DNA of 64,000 nucleotides from Cinnamomum chago (GCA_038049695.1 CP142458.1:42997501-43061500); one strand, 5' to 3'. Shown: positions 24,870 through 35,785, counted from the first letter of the stretch. Numbers and translations: made by a program. Notes: generated by a model not told the origin, from the sequence alone.

Positions 24870-25220
24870 AATGGAAGGTTGGAAAAGCTTTTGGAATCCT
24901 TTAGTTCTGCCTAGAGTGTTAGCTTTTTGTTGGTTTGGAAGATGGCATATCTCACTATTTATAAGCTGAAAAGAAGAAATCATATCATAGTCAGTGGTTG
25001 TCCTGTGTATTTACAAGATAAGGAAGCAGTGCATCACCTATTGATTCACTGTAGATTTGCTTATTATGTTTGGTTGGTTGTTTTTAATATGTTGGCTTTG
25101 CAGTGGGTTATATCCAGACATGTCGATGATCTATTTTGCCAATGGAGGGTGGGGAGCAAGTTTTTTCATGGTAAGATTCTTTGGAAGTTAGTAATGTATG
25201 CTACACTTTGGAAGTTATAG
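24870..25220 (+). pseudogene. LINE E zf-RVT domain
   Basis: LINE sequence resumes after the Helitron: a WNPLVLPRVLAFCW-like stretch, then ISLFISLKRRN / KLKRRNHIIVSGCPVYLQ and HHLLIHCRFAYYVW, the CxxC...HxxxxC pattern of zf-RVT. It continues the frame broken off at FSVKF before 17838. Small frame changes near 24940 and 25200 are visible. The tail runs to about 25471, where a hAT element interrupts it. Confidence 0.82.
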
Positions 25221-25471
25221 TTGGAAAGGAATCAGAGTTTTCCATAACAAAAGTCATTCAGTGGAGGATATTGTTGAATCTATTGTTTGGTCTATGTCAG
25301 AGTAGACACATGCGAAAGGAGTTTGATGGTGTTAATTTGTTTGACCTTAATCGGTCTTGGGCCGCCATTTTTATGGGGGGGTTGGCGTGTGAATCCCTTG
25401 TAGAAAATTTAATGGATGAGCCTTCCAATGGGAGTTTTTAAATTAAATTTTGTTGGTAGCTTTGTTATAAT

Positions 25472-26006
25472 CTGGGAAGCACGGACACCTCTCCGGGGCC
25501 GGAGTGTCGGTGTCCGACACGTGTCGGACACGGACACGCTCCGGACATGCTACGACACGTGTCGGACACGCAAAAAAGAGTGTCTAGTTTATTTTTTAAC
25601 TTTTTATATTTCGGACACGCTGGGGACACGTCCGGACACGTCCGGACACGCTGGGCCTCTTTTTAATTGAAAAAAAATAGAATAAAAGGGTCATCCTTAA
25701 AAAAAGAAAAGCAAAGAGGGCTATTTGTAAAAGGAAATTGATGATGCTCCCTTTTTCTTTGTATGAATTTTATGGAACTACGGATATTTCATGTTTAATG
25801 ATTATTAATTATGTTTCAATTTTGTATTGCTATTTGATAATTTGATTTGTTTGTTAGTTGGTACAGTGGTACTTGATTTTTTATTTATTTGATTGCTAAA
25901 TTGATTACAAAGTTAAAATGATAGTATCTTTTAGTATATTATTAGATATATTATTATTATTATTAACGTGTCCGTGTCCGTGTCGTGTCGTGTCCGTGCT
26001 TCTTAG
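25472..26006. mobile_element. hAT-type element, CGGACACG-word family, perfect 8-bp TSD
   Basis: A 535-bp insertion in LINE E. The target duplication GTTATAAT (25464-25471, 26007-26014) is perfect. The TIRs are CTGGGAAGCACGGACAC at the left and CTAAGAAGCACGGACAC (minus strand) at the right. Both subterminal regions are packed with CGGACACG/CGTGTCCG words in both directions, including GTGTCGGACACG palindromes, around a T/A-rich non-coding centre. The 8-bp TSD and 15-17 bp TIR fit a hAT MITE. The word clusters would suit transposase-binding sites, as the AAACGG repeats do in maize Ac. Confidence 0.9.
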
Positions 26007-26014
26007 GTTATAAT

Positions 26015-26376
26015 AAAGGAGGATTTGGAGGGGTTACTCATGATTGGTCTGGTAGAATTGTCTGAAGCTTTTCAGGGCTAGTGGAGTCCTCAGATGCAAA
26101 TGAAGTTCAAGTTTTGCTCTTCTGATTGGTTGTCGAGAATTACCTAGATTGGGGGGAATAAATGCTTTTATTGAAGGTGATTCTTTGTCGGCGGTTCAAT
26201 GGGGTTCAGGAAAGTCTTCTTTTCCTTGGATATTGGTTGATTGAGTTGAGGAGGTTCAGGATACCTCAAGTTACTTGGGTGCTTTATTTTATCACATTTT
26301 ATGGGAGGCAAATTCTGTGGCTAATAATCTTGCAAAGGAGGGAGTTTTTCGTTCTTTTCTGACTTTTGATGTTTAA
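26015..26376 (+). pseudogene. LINE E C-terminal RNase H-like domain
   Basis: After the hAT insertion, LINE sequence reads GGFGGVTHDWSGRIV, then INAFIEGDSLSAVQWGSGKS (26155-26215), a WILV(D) and VEEVQDTSSYLG-like stretch, and ANSVANNLAKEGVFRSF (26320-26360), ending at a stop near 26374. The EGDS and VANNLAKEG motifs are typical of the RNase H-like (RVT_3) domain that closes many plant L1 ORF2 proteins. It is frame-shifted in at least two places. Confidence 0.8.
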
Positions 26377-26689
26377 TTTATATTTGTCTGTTTAGTATTT
26401 TGGTTTAGTTTTGTACCCCTTTTTTTAGGTTTTTTTTTTAGGAGCATTAAAACTTTTACAGTTATAAAAAAGAAAGATTCGGTGTCCATCTGTGATTAAA
26501 GTTAAATGGTAAAAAAATGATTAAAGAAAATCCAAGCGACCAATTTAAAAATGATTTAGATGAACCATATATATAAATGCAACAAAGACATTGACAATAG
26601 AATTCAACTAAAATTTTCTTCTACAATTGTTTAATAATCCGTTGGAAAGAAGGAAAAAAAATTGAAAGTTAAAAACACTATATTGGCAG

Positions 26690-27060
26690 TGGCAAAAATT
26701 CTTCATAACCCTTTGCTATCCAAGTGGCAAGACCAATTTCAAGTGAGAAGGTTGGTGGCATTGAGGCTTGGTGGGGATCTCCGTTGGTTGGATGTGGAAG
26801 GCTTTTGCGGAAGATCATTCCTTTTTCCATTCTTTGGTCAATTTGGAAAAAGAGAAATGAGAGAATTTTTAGAATAAAAGAGATGTCTTGGCAAGTCTCT
26901 TGTCAGCTGTGTATTTGAGGTTTGCAAAGTGGGCATGTGCTAGGAAGGAATGTTCTGTTCTCAAGATAGATAATATCCTACAAAGTTGGGGAGCTTGTTT
27001 GAAAATGGGTGTAGCAAAGAAGAAAACAAAAGAGGCCTGGTGTTCTCTCATGATTGGAGT
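26690..27060 (+). mobile_element. Short L1 LINE fragment (region after zf-RVT)
   Basis: A separate piece of plant L1 ORF2. VGGIEAWWGSPLVGCGRLL then PFSILWSIWKKRNERIFR (26740-26870) is the conserved stretch just downstream of zf-RVT. It is followed by GLQSGHVLGRNVLF-like text up to about 27060. It cannot belong to LINE E, whose 3' end lies upstream. The far end adjoins old Copia F integrase sequence. Frame changes occur near 26880 and 26920. No poly(A) tail was identified. Confidence 0.7.
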
Positions 27061-27254
27061 TTAATATATGCAAGTGGTTTGAAACTCAATTGCTTTCTTA
27101 GATAGATAGGTTTGAAATCTTTTTGAAATATATTCACCTATGTTATGAAATCTTATGATCCTATTTTTGCATTATTTATAGACTTTTGACGGTTATAAGC
27201 ATATGCAACGGGTTATCTTTAGTCTTCATGATATAAACAATGGTCATTTAGGTG

Positions 27255-30008
27255 CTTGGTTTAAAATCGCAGCTGCGGTCGCCATCATGGGTGACCTTAA
27301 AAACAATTATGATGCAGCATCGTCGTAGGTCCGAATTTTTATTTGACCCCAAAAATTCGAAAAGTATCCAAAAAATCTAAAATGTTATAAAATGCCAAAA
27401 AAAAAAAAATATTTCCCATTAGTAAACGCTTTAAAGCAAAATATCGGTCCCCTAAATCAACATCCTGTATCGTTGTCTTATCTGAAACTTAGAATGTTTG
27501 TTACGAACTAAATGGATTTATATGTATATATATCAAAATAAGTTAAAATAATTAAAAATTTTACAGCATGCATTGCAACCATAATTTTGAAATGACCATC
27601 AGTGTTAAACACTTAAGAGTCAAGAAACTACTACTAGTAGTGCAACGGTTAATTACTCAATCACCAAGTAAGTTGAGAGTGAATTTCAACTTTCTAGTAA
27701 CATTTACTACTACATCAAGATGAATTAATTAATTAAAATAGAGGAGTATTGGTATGCACCAAGCAACCTAGAAATAAGCTACTTAATATGCACAGAACTT
27801 AAAACTCGTAAGCGCACAAGATCACTATGTAGTGTAGTGAATTGTAAGTACGAGGTCGATCCCACGAAGACTTGTGATAAAACAATGTCAAAATTAACTA
27901 AAAATCAGAATATTAAAATAAACAATTGAATGATGAAAAGTGGAATTAAACTATTAAAAACAGTAATTTAAAGTATCAAAAGCTAATTGGAAAGTAACCT
28001 AAAACACAACTAGTATGAGAATTGAAAAACAGTAATAATGAATGAACTAGGGTTTCATCTACTACCCTAACCAATCCTATGCATGTCCCTTATTATCTTT
28101 TAATCAAAAATCAGATTTTATTAGCGACATCTATCAACCTAGACCATGGCATATGTATCTAGATTATTATTCCCCTAAACCTAATTCATGAGTGGCATAC
28201 TACATGAATTGTTCATTATGATGTAAAAACTAAGCATGGCATATGTCCCAGTCAAAACAAACATAATGCATAAAACAATGGGAAAGATAAATGCATGAGT
28301 CGAAGCATGGCATATACTTAGATTATTCATGGTTCTAAACCCTAGATGCTTAACATCAATATCAATCAAAATTAAGTTAGCTACTCTTAAAATTAATTGA
28401 ACATAACATGGTTGGCGTGGCATATACACAACTCATCAATTAAAAACATGGTTTAGAATCTCAACTAATAAAACTGAAATCTGAATTAAAAGACGCCAAA
28501 AGAGACTACATAGAACTAGGTTAGGGTTTCAATTACACCTTAGCCCTAAAAAGTTTAGCCACTCATGTCTGGAATTGAAAACAAAATAGAAAATAGAGCC
28601 ATAAGAAGAATTCTAAATATTGAAGAAGAAGAAAATTTCGGCTAGCAGCTTTTTTCCTTTTTCCTCGCTCCAAAAGCTCTCCAAAATATGCTCCAAAGGT
28701 GCTCCCAATAGTGCTGTATGGCTGCTAGGGTTTGTGGATGATTGTAGCTGATTTGTGGATGGTTTGTATGATGTTTTATGGCCTGTATTATGGATGGACG
28801 TGGCTAGGTTTTTTTTTTCTATTTATAAGTCTTGCAACAGCCCTCTTTTGTGAAGAATCTCCTCCTTTTTAGGCTTCTCTCCTTGTATGATTAGATCTCC
28901 ATCTTTCTTTATAAGTATGCTTCCTAATTAGATTAGAATAGGAGTCTTCTTTTCTTGATTAGCAAGCTTTCTAAATCTGGTCCCACTTGTATCTTCTAGA
29001 AACTTATTCACATGGACCCACAAATCTGAGATTAATTGCAAGGAATTAAATCTGAACTTTTGACATAAAAGTGGCCCCTATTTGGTGCATGTAACATAAG
29101 TGTGGGACCCCTCTTTTAGGACTTCTATCTTGACTTGAACTCTTGCTCCAGGTTTTCCTTCTTTCTCTCCTTGTTTTTCTCCATTCTGGAACTCCACTTT
29201 TAACTTGAATAGGACTTCCTAAATTCTGAAATTCTTCTCTTTGCAATGGATGTGGACCCCGCCACACGCGCCCCCCCCCCCCCCCCCTTGGGCGTGTAAC
29301 CTTCTCTTCTTTCTTTCTTTTGCTCTTCTTCTTTGATTAGAATTTCTTTATCTAATTCTTTCCTTCTTTGATTTGAATTGTAAGTTATCCAAATAATTAG
29401 AAAGTCTTCTTTGAATCTGAAACATCTTGAATAGGACCCACCTTGGTCCTTCTTTGGGATTCACGCCCATTAATTACTCTCTTTTTGCTCCTAATTAACA
29501 AAAACTATGTAAAATCAAATAAAATAAACATGAACTAGCATAGGATAAACAGAATATTAGGGCTTAGATTACAAATAATTAAGCACTTATCAAGTATGGA
29601 CATAGGTGTATTGTGGTTGAGGAGGGAAGAAGCCTTCATATTAGAATTTTTCAAAACATTGCAAATCACTTGAGTTTTGGTGAAAAAAGAGGCTTGGGAA
29701 GCTCTAGAAAAATGTTAGGAAGCTCCACAAATGATTTGAGAAAAAAAGGAGTAAACTAAAGAAGGGAAAATAAAATTAAAAAAAAAATCATTGTCGGCAG
29801 ATATTTTCACCGTTATTTTCAAAATAATGGCCGTTATGACTGTTATATTCAAAATTGCGGCCGTTATTACTGTTATGGACTGTTGTTTTCACTTTTTTTT
29901 TAGACCATGATTGTTATGACCGTTGTATTAAAAAGAATAAAACGACATATTCTGTTACTGTTTCATAACAGCTGTTATGAAACGGTAACGTCTTTTTTTT
30001 AAACCATG
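27255..30008. mobile_element. hAT-type element with perfect 8-bp TSD, inserted in Copia F integrase
   Basis: The target duplication TTTAGGTG (27247-27254 and 30009-30016) is perfect. Integrase sequence of Copia F continues on both sides, which confirms the limits. The TIRs are CTTGGTTTAAAATCG at the left and CATGGTTTAAAAAAA (minus strand) at the right. The right interior repeats CCGTTAT/ATAACGG words (29805-29990), reminiscent of the AAACGG motif bound by Ac transposase. The left interior is different (GCAGCTGCGGTCGCC). Without the nested solo LTR (27750-29592 plus its duplication) the element is about 0.9 kb and non-coding. Confidence 0.88.
27750..29592. mobile_element. Solo LTR (1.84 kb) of the family also at 44535, TSD AGTAT
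   Basis: The sequence starts TGGTATGCACCAAGCAAC and ends AATTAAGCACTTATCA, that is TG...CA. Target repeats AGTAT flank it (27745-27749, 29593-29597). A second copy of similar length at 44535-46326 has its own target repeats, so both ends are firm. No primer site, polypurine tract or coding frame was found in either, so a solo LTR left by recombination is the likeliest reading. Marked stretches include GTACGAGGTCGATCCCACGA near the start and a poly-C run at 29271-29287. Orientation is not settled. Confidence 0.82.
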
Positions 30009-31145
30009 TTTAGGTGTGCTCATCAATCAATGTAACTTGATTGATATTCATAACCAAATATAGATGTTTCAGGAGTTGGTTCCCATACATCAGGACATAT
30101 CACAGCAAAAGATAACTATTATTATTAGTTGGTTGAAAAGATTGTCTACTATGTATTGCTAATTGACACTTTTGGATAGCCTAATGTTAAAACTGATGTT
30201 GGAGTGTACTAGTACGAATATGTCAAAGAACTTCATCTCTAATAGATTTTGTTGAAAGTGAATGAATACTTGACTTATGTGGCAATGACAATAGTAAAGC
30301 CCGCCAATTTCATGAACGTATCCAAGGATATTCCTCAAAGGCAGGTCCTGAAAAAAAAAAAAAGAGACAGGGAAGAAGAAAATTACACAACAATTGAATT
30401 ACTTGGTTAAATGGCCAACGAGTAATAAATTAATAAGCATCGTCGGTACATGCAGAGTGAAGGAACAGAACAATTGTTGGAGCAGCTAAGATAAGACCTT
30501 GTCCCCTAATAGTTTGCTATTTAGAATGACTTAATTTTAGAAGAGAAATTATGTTGCATATGGATAAAATATGTTTTGTAGCACCCAAGTCAATAACCAA
30601 TGGCAATGAAGAAGTGGAACATTAGCATCTACCTTCGGTAAACTGCACATATCTTGTAACAAGCATGATCTCTTGTAATAGTGTAACAACTCTACGTGGA
30701 ATAGACTAGTTCCCATAACATATGGTACAAGGGCCTTTCTTTATTCTGGGTCAACCCAATGGGTGCTATGGTCCATTTTGTCTCTTCACAGACCGATTAC
30801 TCAAGAACACTTACAACTTCTCCTTCGTTAGAGATGGTGTAATTGGGTGCATTTTCCACATTAGTTCAAATAGTATTATACTATTATATGACTTCCCACA
30901 GTGCCGTTGCTTCTAATGATTCTGAAATTTCTGTGGACATCCAATTAAATCCTATCATGATTCATATCTCCTTTTTGTCTTGTTTTACCATAATTGATGT
31001 AAACAAGTTATCTTTTTTTTTTTCTTTTTTATTTCCTTCAATAGACTTTGCCTTTTATTTTCTTTTCCTAGTTTACATGTGTCTTGATTGCATGGCACGG
31101 CCAGCTTTGAGGCTGGCCTAGCCGTGCCGTGCCTAGGTAGCCTAG

Positions 31146-32789
31146 TGTCACGACCCCGAATCCCTAATTAGGATTAAGGGCTAAGGGGCCGTGATTGTGC
31201 ACAGAATAGGATTCCACTATGTAAGATTCAACGGGGTCCTCGAATACTCGAGGGTCATCATGGCGGAAGCTTGCAGGGCCTTTTCAGTAAACAGTTATAA
31301 ACAAAATAAATCTCATGATGGAATTCAGTGGATTGGAAGCAGAAAGAAACACATTTCCATATGTTAACATTAAAGTTTAACAAAAGAGTAGAAGTAGCTG
31401 AATTACAGCCGAGAGTGATGGCTTGACAAAAACAATGGCCATATAAACAAAAGTACAAAAGATGAGATTCCCCCAAAAGTGACAAAACACATAAGATGAT
31501 GTCAGCTTCAGACGCTACTCTGCGTCCGCAGCTGTCCACTCTCGAACAAATGACGAATTCTATTGGACCACCTTAAACACCGGTTTAGGCACTAGCTGGA
31601 GTTCGTTACCTACAACACCAAGATTGATTAACATAGCATGCATTAGCTAATTCATTTGCTTAACTATTCTTTTTATTTTTGGATAGTTGCCAGGCTTCAT
31701 GTTTATTCTACACTTGGTGTTGTAGGTAACAAACTCCAGCTAGTGCCTAAACCGGTGTTTAAGGTGGTCCAATAGAATTCGTCATTTGTTCGAGAGTGGA
31801 CAGCTGCGTGTTGATCAACCTCCAAACACTCTCCAACACTCCAACACTCGGTTGGAAGTCCTCCTCAGAATTTCCCCAAAACTCAACTCCAAAAATCAAC
31901 CTAAAATCAAAACCCAAGATACGCTTAAAACTACCCCATGCATGTCATATATATGGTATAAATTGTGTTCTAGATCATGGAAAAGATCTAATGGGAGGAA
32001 GTTCTTAACTTTAGGAAGCTCAAACAAGGGGAAGAAAACAGTTGAAGGGACCGAGAATCACGTGAAAATGAAGAATGTCATGTAGTCGGCGGCCAGGAAT
32101 CAAATGGTGGCGATGAAATCCGCAAGTGAGGCTTCTTGGTAGATGATCTCCACCATGCACTAGAAGAAAATGAGAAGAGAGGAGAAAAAGATGAAGTTCT
32201 GCAGATGAGGGACGTGTGAAATGGGATAAGTGTGGGGTGGGTGGGAGTTTATATAGGAAATGAGGTCCGATTACAATGCAAGTCCGTCACCTAACTGATT
32301 GAAATTGTGGCGTGAAAATGGAGATCTTCGGGACCTCGGACGGACGCGGGCGAAGAACGAAAGTTGCTGGAAATTAAAAGACCTTCCCAACAAGCCCAAA
32401 ATCAAGGAATTTGGAGGTCATTTGCAAAAGTTTCAATTTTCAGGAATTACGAGTACCCTCCTAGAAGAAGTGTTGGGGTCAAACTGGACTTTCGTGACCT
32501 CGGATGAATTTTGACTGAACATGAAAGTTGTTGGGCATGACAAGAACTAACTTTTGCATCCAAGATGACAATTTTATGCAATTCCCAAATTACCCTTGAA
32601 TTTTTCGAAAGTTCTAATTATGGCCTTCTGAGTACCAAACTCGGCACGAAACTTCTCAAACTCTCTGAAACTACACCAAACTTCATTCTAACCCTTAGGA
32701 ACACTCGATTAACATCTAAACACGCATAGTTAACCTCTGAATGCAATTAATTAATGTTAATCTCAGTATTTTTAGATCGGGTTCTTACA
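31146..32789. mobile_element. LTR-like block, TGTCACGACCCCGA to TTCTTACA
   Basis: A 1.64-kb block with TG...CA ends (TGTCACGACCCCGAATCCC at the left, ATCGGGTTCTTACA at the right) set inside GC-palindromic sequence. It could be a solo LTR or a compound of two inverted fragments, because it contains a 96-bp inverted repeat (31527-31808). No clear 5-bp target repeat was found (CTAGT and CAGTT are unlike). No coding frame of any known family was recognised. Confidence 0.45.
31527..31808. repeat. 96-bp inverted repeat, one mismatch, 90-bp spacer
   Basis: The left arm 31527-31622 (CGCAGCTGTCCACTCTCGAA...) and right arm 31713-31808 are reverse complements with a single difference by eye (GTTCGTTACC against GTTTGTTACC). 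The spacer is 90 bp. An RNA copy would fold into a hairpin of about 96 bp. The arms are far more alike than anything else in the surrounding decayed sequence. Confidence 0.95.
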
Positions 32790-33689
32790 GTTGGGGGTGG
32801 CCCAACACGGCCCACGGCACGGCTTAGGTCGTGCCGTGCTAGGCATGGGCTAGGCCACGTGCCTCTACTAATTGTTTTTTAATTTTTTTATATAAATTTA
32901 AAGAGATTTTTTGGACTTTTAGGGTTCTTAACTTGAAATAAATTTGAAACTATTAAAATAAATGAACAAACGTTAATGAAAAAAAAACTTCGCTTATTTT
33001 AAATTTTAAATTTTATTTATATAAAAAATAAGCGTTTTTTTTTAATAAAAATGTCGTGTTGGGCCGGGCCTCGTCATGCTTGGCCCAGCACGGCCCATCG
33101 TTTCGGTCATGCCGCGCTTGGTTGGCCCAGTCAATGTGCCGTGCTGGCCCACGGATCGAGTTTTTTCGTGCTAGGCCGTGCCGGGCTTGGGTGTCCCGGC
33201 CAAATTTACACCTGTAATCTTGATACAAAGGCTGATCTTTCTGGTTGATGATCTGCTACTTTCGTGATCCTGTGAACCTATGACGACTTTTTCATGCCGA
33301 ATAAGTTAGAATTTAGTTCCTAAAGAAGGCTTCCAAGGCTAAGATTTTAGCCAAAAGTACAACTCATTTTTTGGATTTAGATCTCTAAAAGGGTCATAAG
33401 TATATTGATGCTCAGCCTATCCTCTCCACTTGTTAGAAGTTGGAGGGGGTTTCAGCTATAGCTCATAAATTCTTGCATAAGTTTTCTTTTGTGAATACGA
33501 AGTAGCTACGCCATCCCAAATATCCTTTGCTGATTTAGAAAACATAAATTTGTGGAAAATTGATAGTTCCATTAATGGAAGAAGGCAATAATACATAACA
33601 ATAATGTCTTTAGCTTCCCATTCACCAAAAGATGGGTCATTTCTTTTGGTGGTTTGATTCTGCCATTAACATATCCCAACATATCCTAA

Positions 33690-33760
33690 TTTTTTTTTTT
33701 TGAGCGGTAATAGTATAATTTTCATTCACCTGCAAGGGTAATATTGGCAGATTACTCAAA
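33690..33760 (-). repeat. Truncated LINE 3' tail (poly-T, GAGCGGTAA)
   Basis: Twelve T residues (33690-33701) followed by GAGCGGTAATAGTATAATTT. It shares the T-run plus GARYGGTAA signature with 5029 and 34732. Probably a short 5'-truncated retroposon tail inserted on the minus strand into Copia F. Its inner edge is not defined. Confidence 0.4.
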
Positions 33761-34651
33761 GATGATTAGACCCTTTAAAATCTACTGTAGTTAATTTAAA
33801 AGAATTTGCGTTTTTGTTTACTGACTTTACACTAATCTGGGAATTGTGTTACACTATTATTCATGCAGCCTTGTTCCCACACACAATACAAAAAATTAGT
33901 ACTTATTCAAGGGACAGAAAAGGATGTGAAGAAAAAAATAGTACTTTGAATAAGCAGCATCGCTATAGTGTCTGACAAACCATCCAGCAAATGTACTTTG
34001 TATTCTCCACAGCATAAATTGCACAATCAGCAGCGCTGCTGATATAGACAGCAGGTGCATATACTTCACAGCACTTCTTGAGTGGTACTTTTATCTACCA
34101 AAAAGGCAACCTAATTTGACCAAGTTTGGCCTTACTGGATCACCAAAAATTTGCAGAGCAGCACCTTTGCGAATTATGTGGAAATTCAGCTCACTGTATG
34201 GACTGAAACAGGAAGCATCCAGCACTTCTCTGAGGTCCAACTAGAGAAGAAACACAGTCTTGTCTTTCTTATTGATCCAGGTGACTATGAAATTCACAAA
34301 TCTTCCATAGAGTCAGCACTGCCCTAGCTGAAATTCCTCCTTTGCAGGAGGAATCAACTAAACAGCCATGGATGCCCTTACTCAGATCTATTCAAATCAG
34401 TGTAAGCCCAAGAAGGAAAACATAAACCAATCCCTTTCTTTCATACCACATTAAAAATGTAAATCTTGAATTCACGAAAGGAGGAGAGTGGTGACGAAAG
34501 AGAATATATGTGTCTGGGTTTTTATGAGAAGAAATAAGAAGGAGAAGAAGTTGCTGCAAGGAATTCCGTGGGGATTAATTTGCAATATCCTTTATGCGCT
34601 TAAAACCTCCATATTGTTATTAATAAATTGATAATGATTACACTTATGCCA

Positions 34652-35254
34652 TTATGATGTAAGATGACAGATGCACCCATTTGGTCCCCTACAAAATATC
34701 AAATTGTACCAATTGTCACTTTGAAGAAGATTTTTTTTTTTGAATGGTACTATGAAGAAGATTACCAGCACTAGATAATAGATATGCGTATATTGATTCC
34801 TAAGACAATCTCTTAAAATGCTGATATTTAGATTTGTACTTGAATCAGTCAAATTCAAAATTGAGTTGAAAGAGTTTTGGACGTTTCTTATCTTTGGCTT
34901 ATTGATTTGTGATGTCATAATGGACATGATAGTCATAGCGTTTATATCTTTTATAGTGAGTGATGCAGATGATCCATCCAGCAGCCTCTTCAACCTTGTT
35001 TCCATGATGGCATGATCCTCACTGCCTATAAAGAGAATATGACATGGATGGTTTGACCGAATTTGGTATAATTCTATTTCTATATGGTTGTTCCTTACGT
35101 GCAACCCATCATTGGATCTAGTTGAGGAGTGGTTTGGATCACCTAATGATGGAGCAGCACAGCCATTTCTCTTTTGTAAATGAATGAATAAATAATAGCA
35201 GCACCCAAGACCCAAATTACTAACCCACTCAATTAGAACCCTGATAATAGTCAA
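34652..35254 (-). other. Unrecognised 200-codon open frame (probably not a gene)
   Basis: The frame opens MTIIRVLIEWVSNLGLGCCY and includes ETRLKRLLDGSSASLTIKD. No family was recognised. It overlaps the LINE tail insertion at 34732-34752 and possible LTR sequence of Copia F, and lies just upstream of the PIG-N exon at 35457. Codon use looks unselected (runs such as INAMTIMSIMTSQINKPK). It is kept only as the longest unexplained frame in this stretch. Confidence 0.15.
34722..34762 (-). mobile_element. Minimal retroposon insertion, 21 bp between 10-bp target repeats
   Basis: TGAAGAAGAT occurs at 34722-34731 and again at 34753-34762. Between them are only TTTTTTTTTT and GAATGGTACTA (34732-34752). 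On the minus strand this is about 11 bp of unique 3' sequence plus a poly(A) tail, the signature of a LINE copy cut off almost completely at its 5' end. The same GAATGGTA tail occurs at 5041. Confidence 0.75.
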
Positions 35255-35456
35255 TTAAAACATAGCAATAATGATCCACAGTAAATGGAAGGCTAGGAGC
35301 CACTTGTGGAAACATAGCAACAGTAATGGGTGCTTGAAAATGCAATCACTTTGTTATGATTAGCAAGTTCTGAAGTGATGTCATGTAATGTTAATGCATA
35401 AATTGTATCTCACTGTTGATTCATATTCCATGGTTTTTTCTTGACAAGATGGACAG
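34763..35456 (+). other. End of the 22.4-kb PIG-N intron
   Basis: AT-rich intron sequence leading to the exon acceptor GACAG at 35452-35456, with a pyrimidine-rich tract (TTTTTTCTTGAC) just upstream. The upstream part may still belong to the degraded LTR region of Copia F. No other feature is supported. Confidence 0.5.
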
Positions 35457-35785
35457 AGATCAAACAGTCAAATTCGATAAAGTTTAAGCCTTTCAAACTA
35501 TTGGCAAATTACTCCTCTGTTTTAGATCAAATCGAAGATCTGATATCTAGAAGAGACTACAAATCTGCTATGAAGCAATCTATGAATCTCAGAAGCTTGT
35601 CCTTGGTGGGCCTTCATTATTTCCAAACTTATGATTGGTTGGTGTTGATGACCACAGTCACTCTTGGTTATATTGGTTGGATGGTCTTTATTATTCTTCA
35701 TGTACTGCAATCTTATTCTTCTTTGGTGGAGACTATATATGAGAAGAAAAATCAAGTTGCACATCTGTGCAAAAACAGTAAAAAA
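35457..35785 (+). CDS. PIGN: PIG-N exon (visible exon 4), start of the transmembrane domain
   Basis: A 329-bp exon between acceptor GACAG (ends 35456) and donor GTAAGG (35786). AG plus the C carried from exon 3 gives Gln, then IKQSNSIKFKPFKLLANYSS, DQIEDLISRRDYKSAM, GLHYFQTYDWLVLMT and LGYIGWMVFIILHVLQSY. These are clear PIG-N landmarks: the linker after the phosphodiesterase domain and the first membrane helix (about residues 62-88 of the exon). The frame is fully open, and the exon ends on a complete codon (NSKK). The upstream intron is 22.4 kb. Similarity to the family is strong along the whole exon. Confidence 0.95.

Larger units (their letters stand above)
13440..26476 (+). mobile_element. 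L1-type LINE E (long, split by hAT, Helitron and hAT insertions)
   Basis: A near full-length plant L1 ORF2 region on the + strand, spread over 13 kb by later insertions. LINE sequence occupies about 13440-17032, 17383-17934, 24861-25471 and 26007-26476. Domain order: a long N-terminal region (13476-14420), EEP endonuclease, RT, zf-RVT, and a C-terminal RNase H-like domain as in many plant L1s. Insertions at 17033-17382 (hAT), 17935-24860 (Helitron, itself holding a Copia) and 25472-26006 (hAT) fall between matching LINE parts. The 3' end shows ACAGTTATAAAAAAG near 26460-26476 as a short poly(A) tail. Stops (for example near 14545) and frame shifts are scattered through the RT, so the copy is dead. 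It lies in sense orientation within the PIG-N intron. Confidence 0.88.
31091..33215. mobile_element. GC-palindromic element (GGCACGGC words), probably hAT-type, split by an LTR-like block
   Basis: The two flanks (31091-31145 and 32790-33215) are dense in GGCACGGC/GCCGTGCC/GGCCCA words on both strands, the texture of a widespread class of plant MITEs. The right end reads GGCCAAATTTACACCTG. The left end near GCATGGCACGGCCAGC is not clearly a matching TIR. The flanks GTGTCTTG and TAATCTTG match at only 6 of 8 sites. The centre is occupied by the LTR-like block 31146-32789. It lies within decayed Copia F between its gag and protease parts. Confidence 0.55.
27062..34721 (-). mobile_element. Ty1/Copia element F, old, in scattered pieces
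   Basis: A much-decayed Copia on the minus strand. Pieces in element order: an altered primer site (TGGTATGAAAG, about 34440-34450) next to a possible LTR to about 34720; a leader; gag at about 33670-33230 (KRNDPSFGEWEAKD, MFSKSAKDIWDGVATSYSQK); protease near 30560-30600 (LVIDLGATKHIL); pre-integrase and integrase at 30330-30017 (DVWEPTPETSIFGYEYQSSYID); and more integrase at 27254-27070 (MTIVYIMKTKDNPLHM). Later insertions split it: a palindromic element (about 31091-33215), a hAT element (27255-30008) and LINE tails (33690, 34732). It carries many breaks. The LTR limits are uncertain. Confidence 0.68.

Noticed and set aside
29046-29267. 73-codon minus-strand frame near the poly-C run
   Set aside because: Lies inside the solo LTR and is not kept open in the second copy at 44535-46326.
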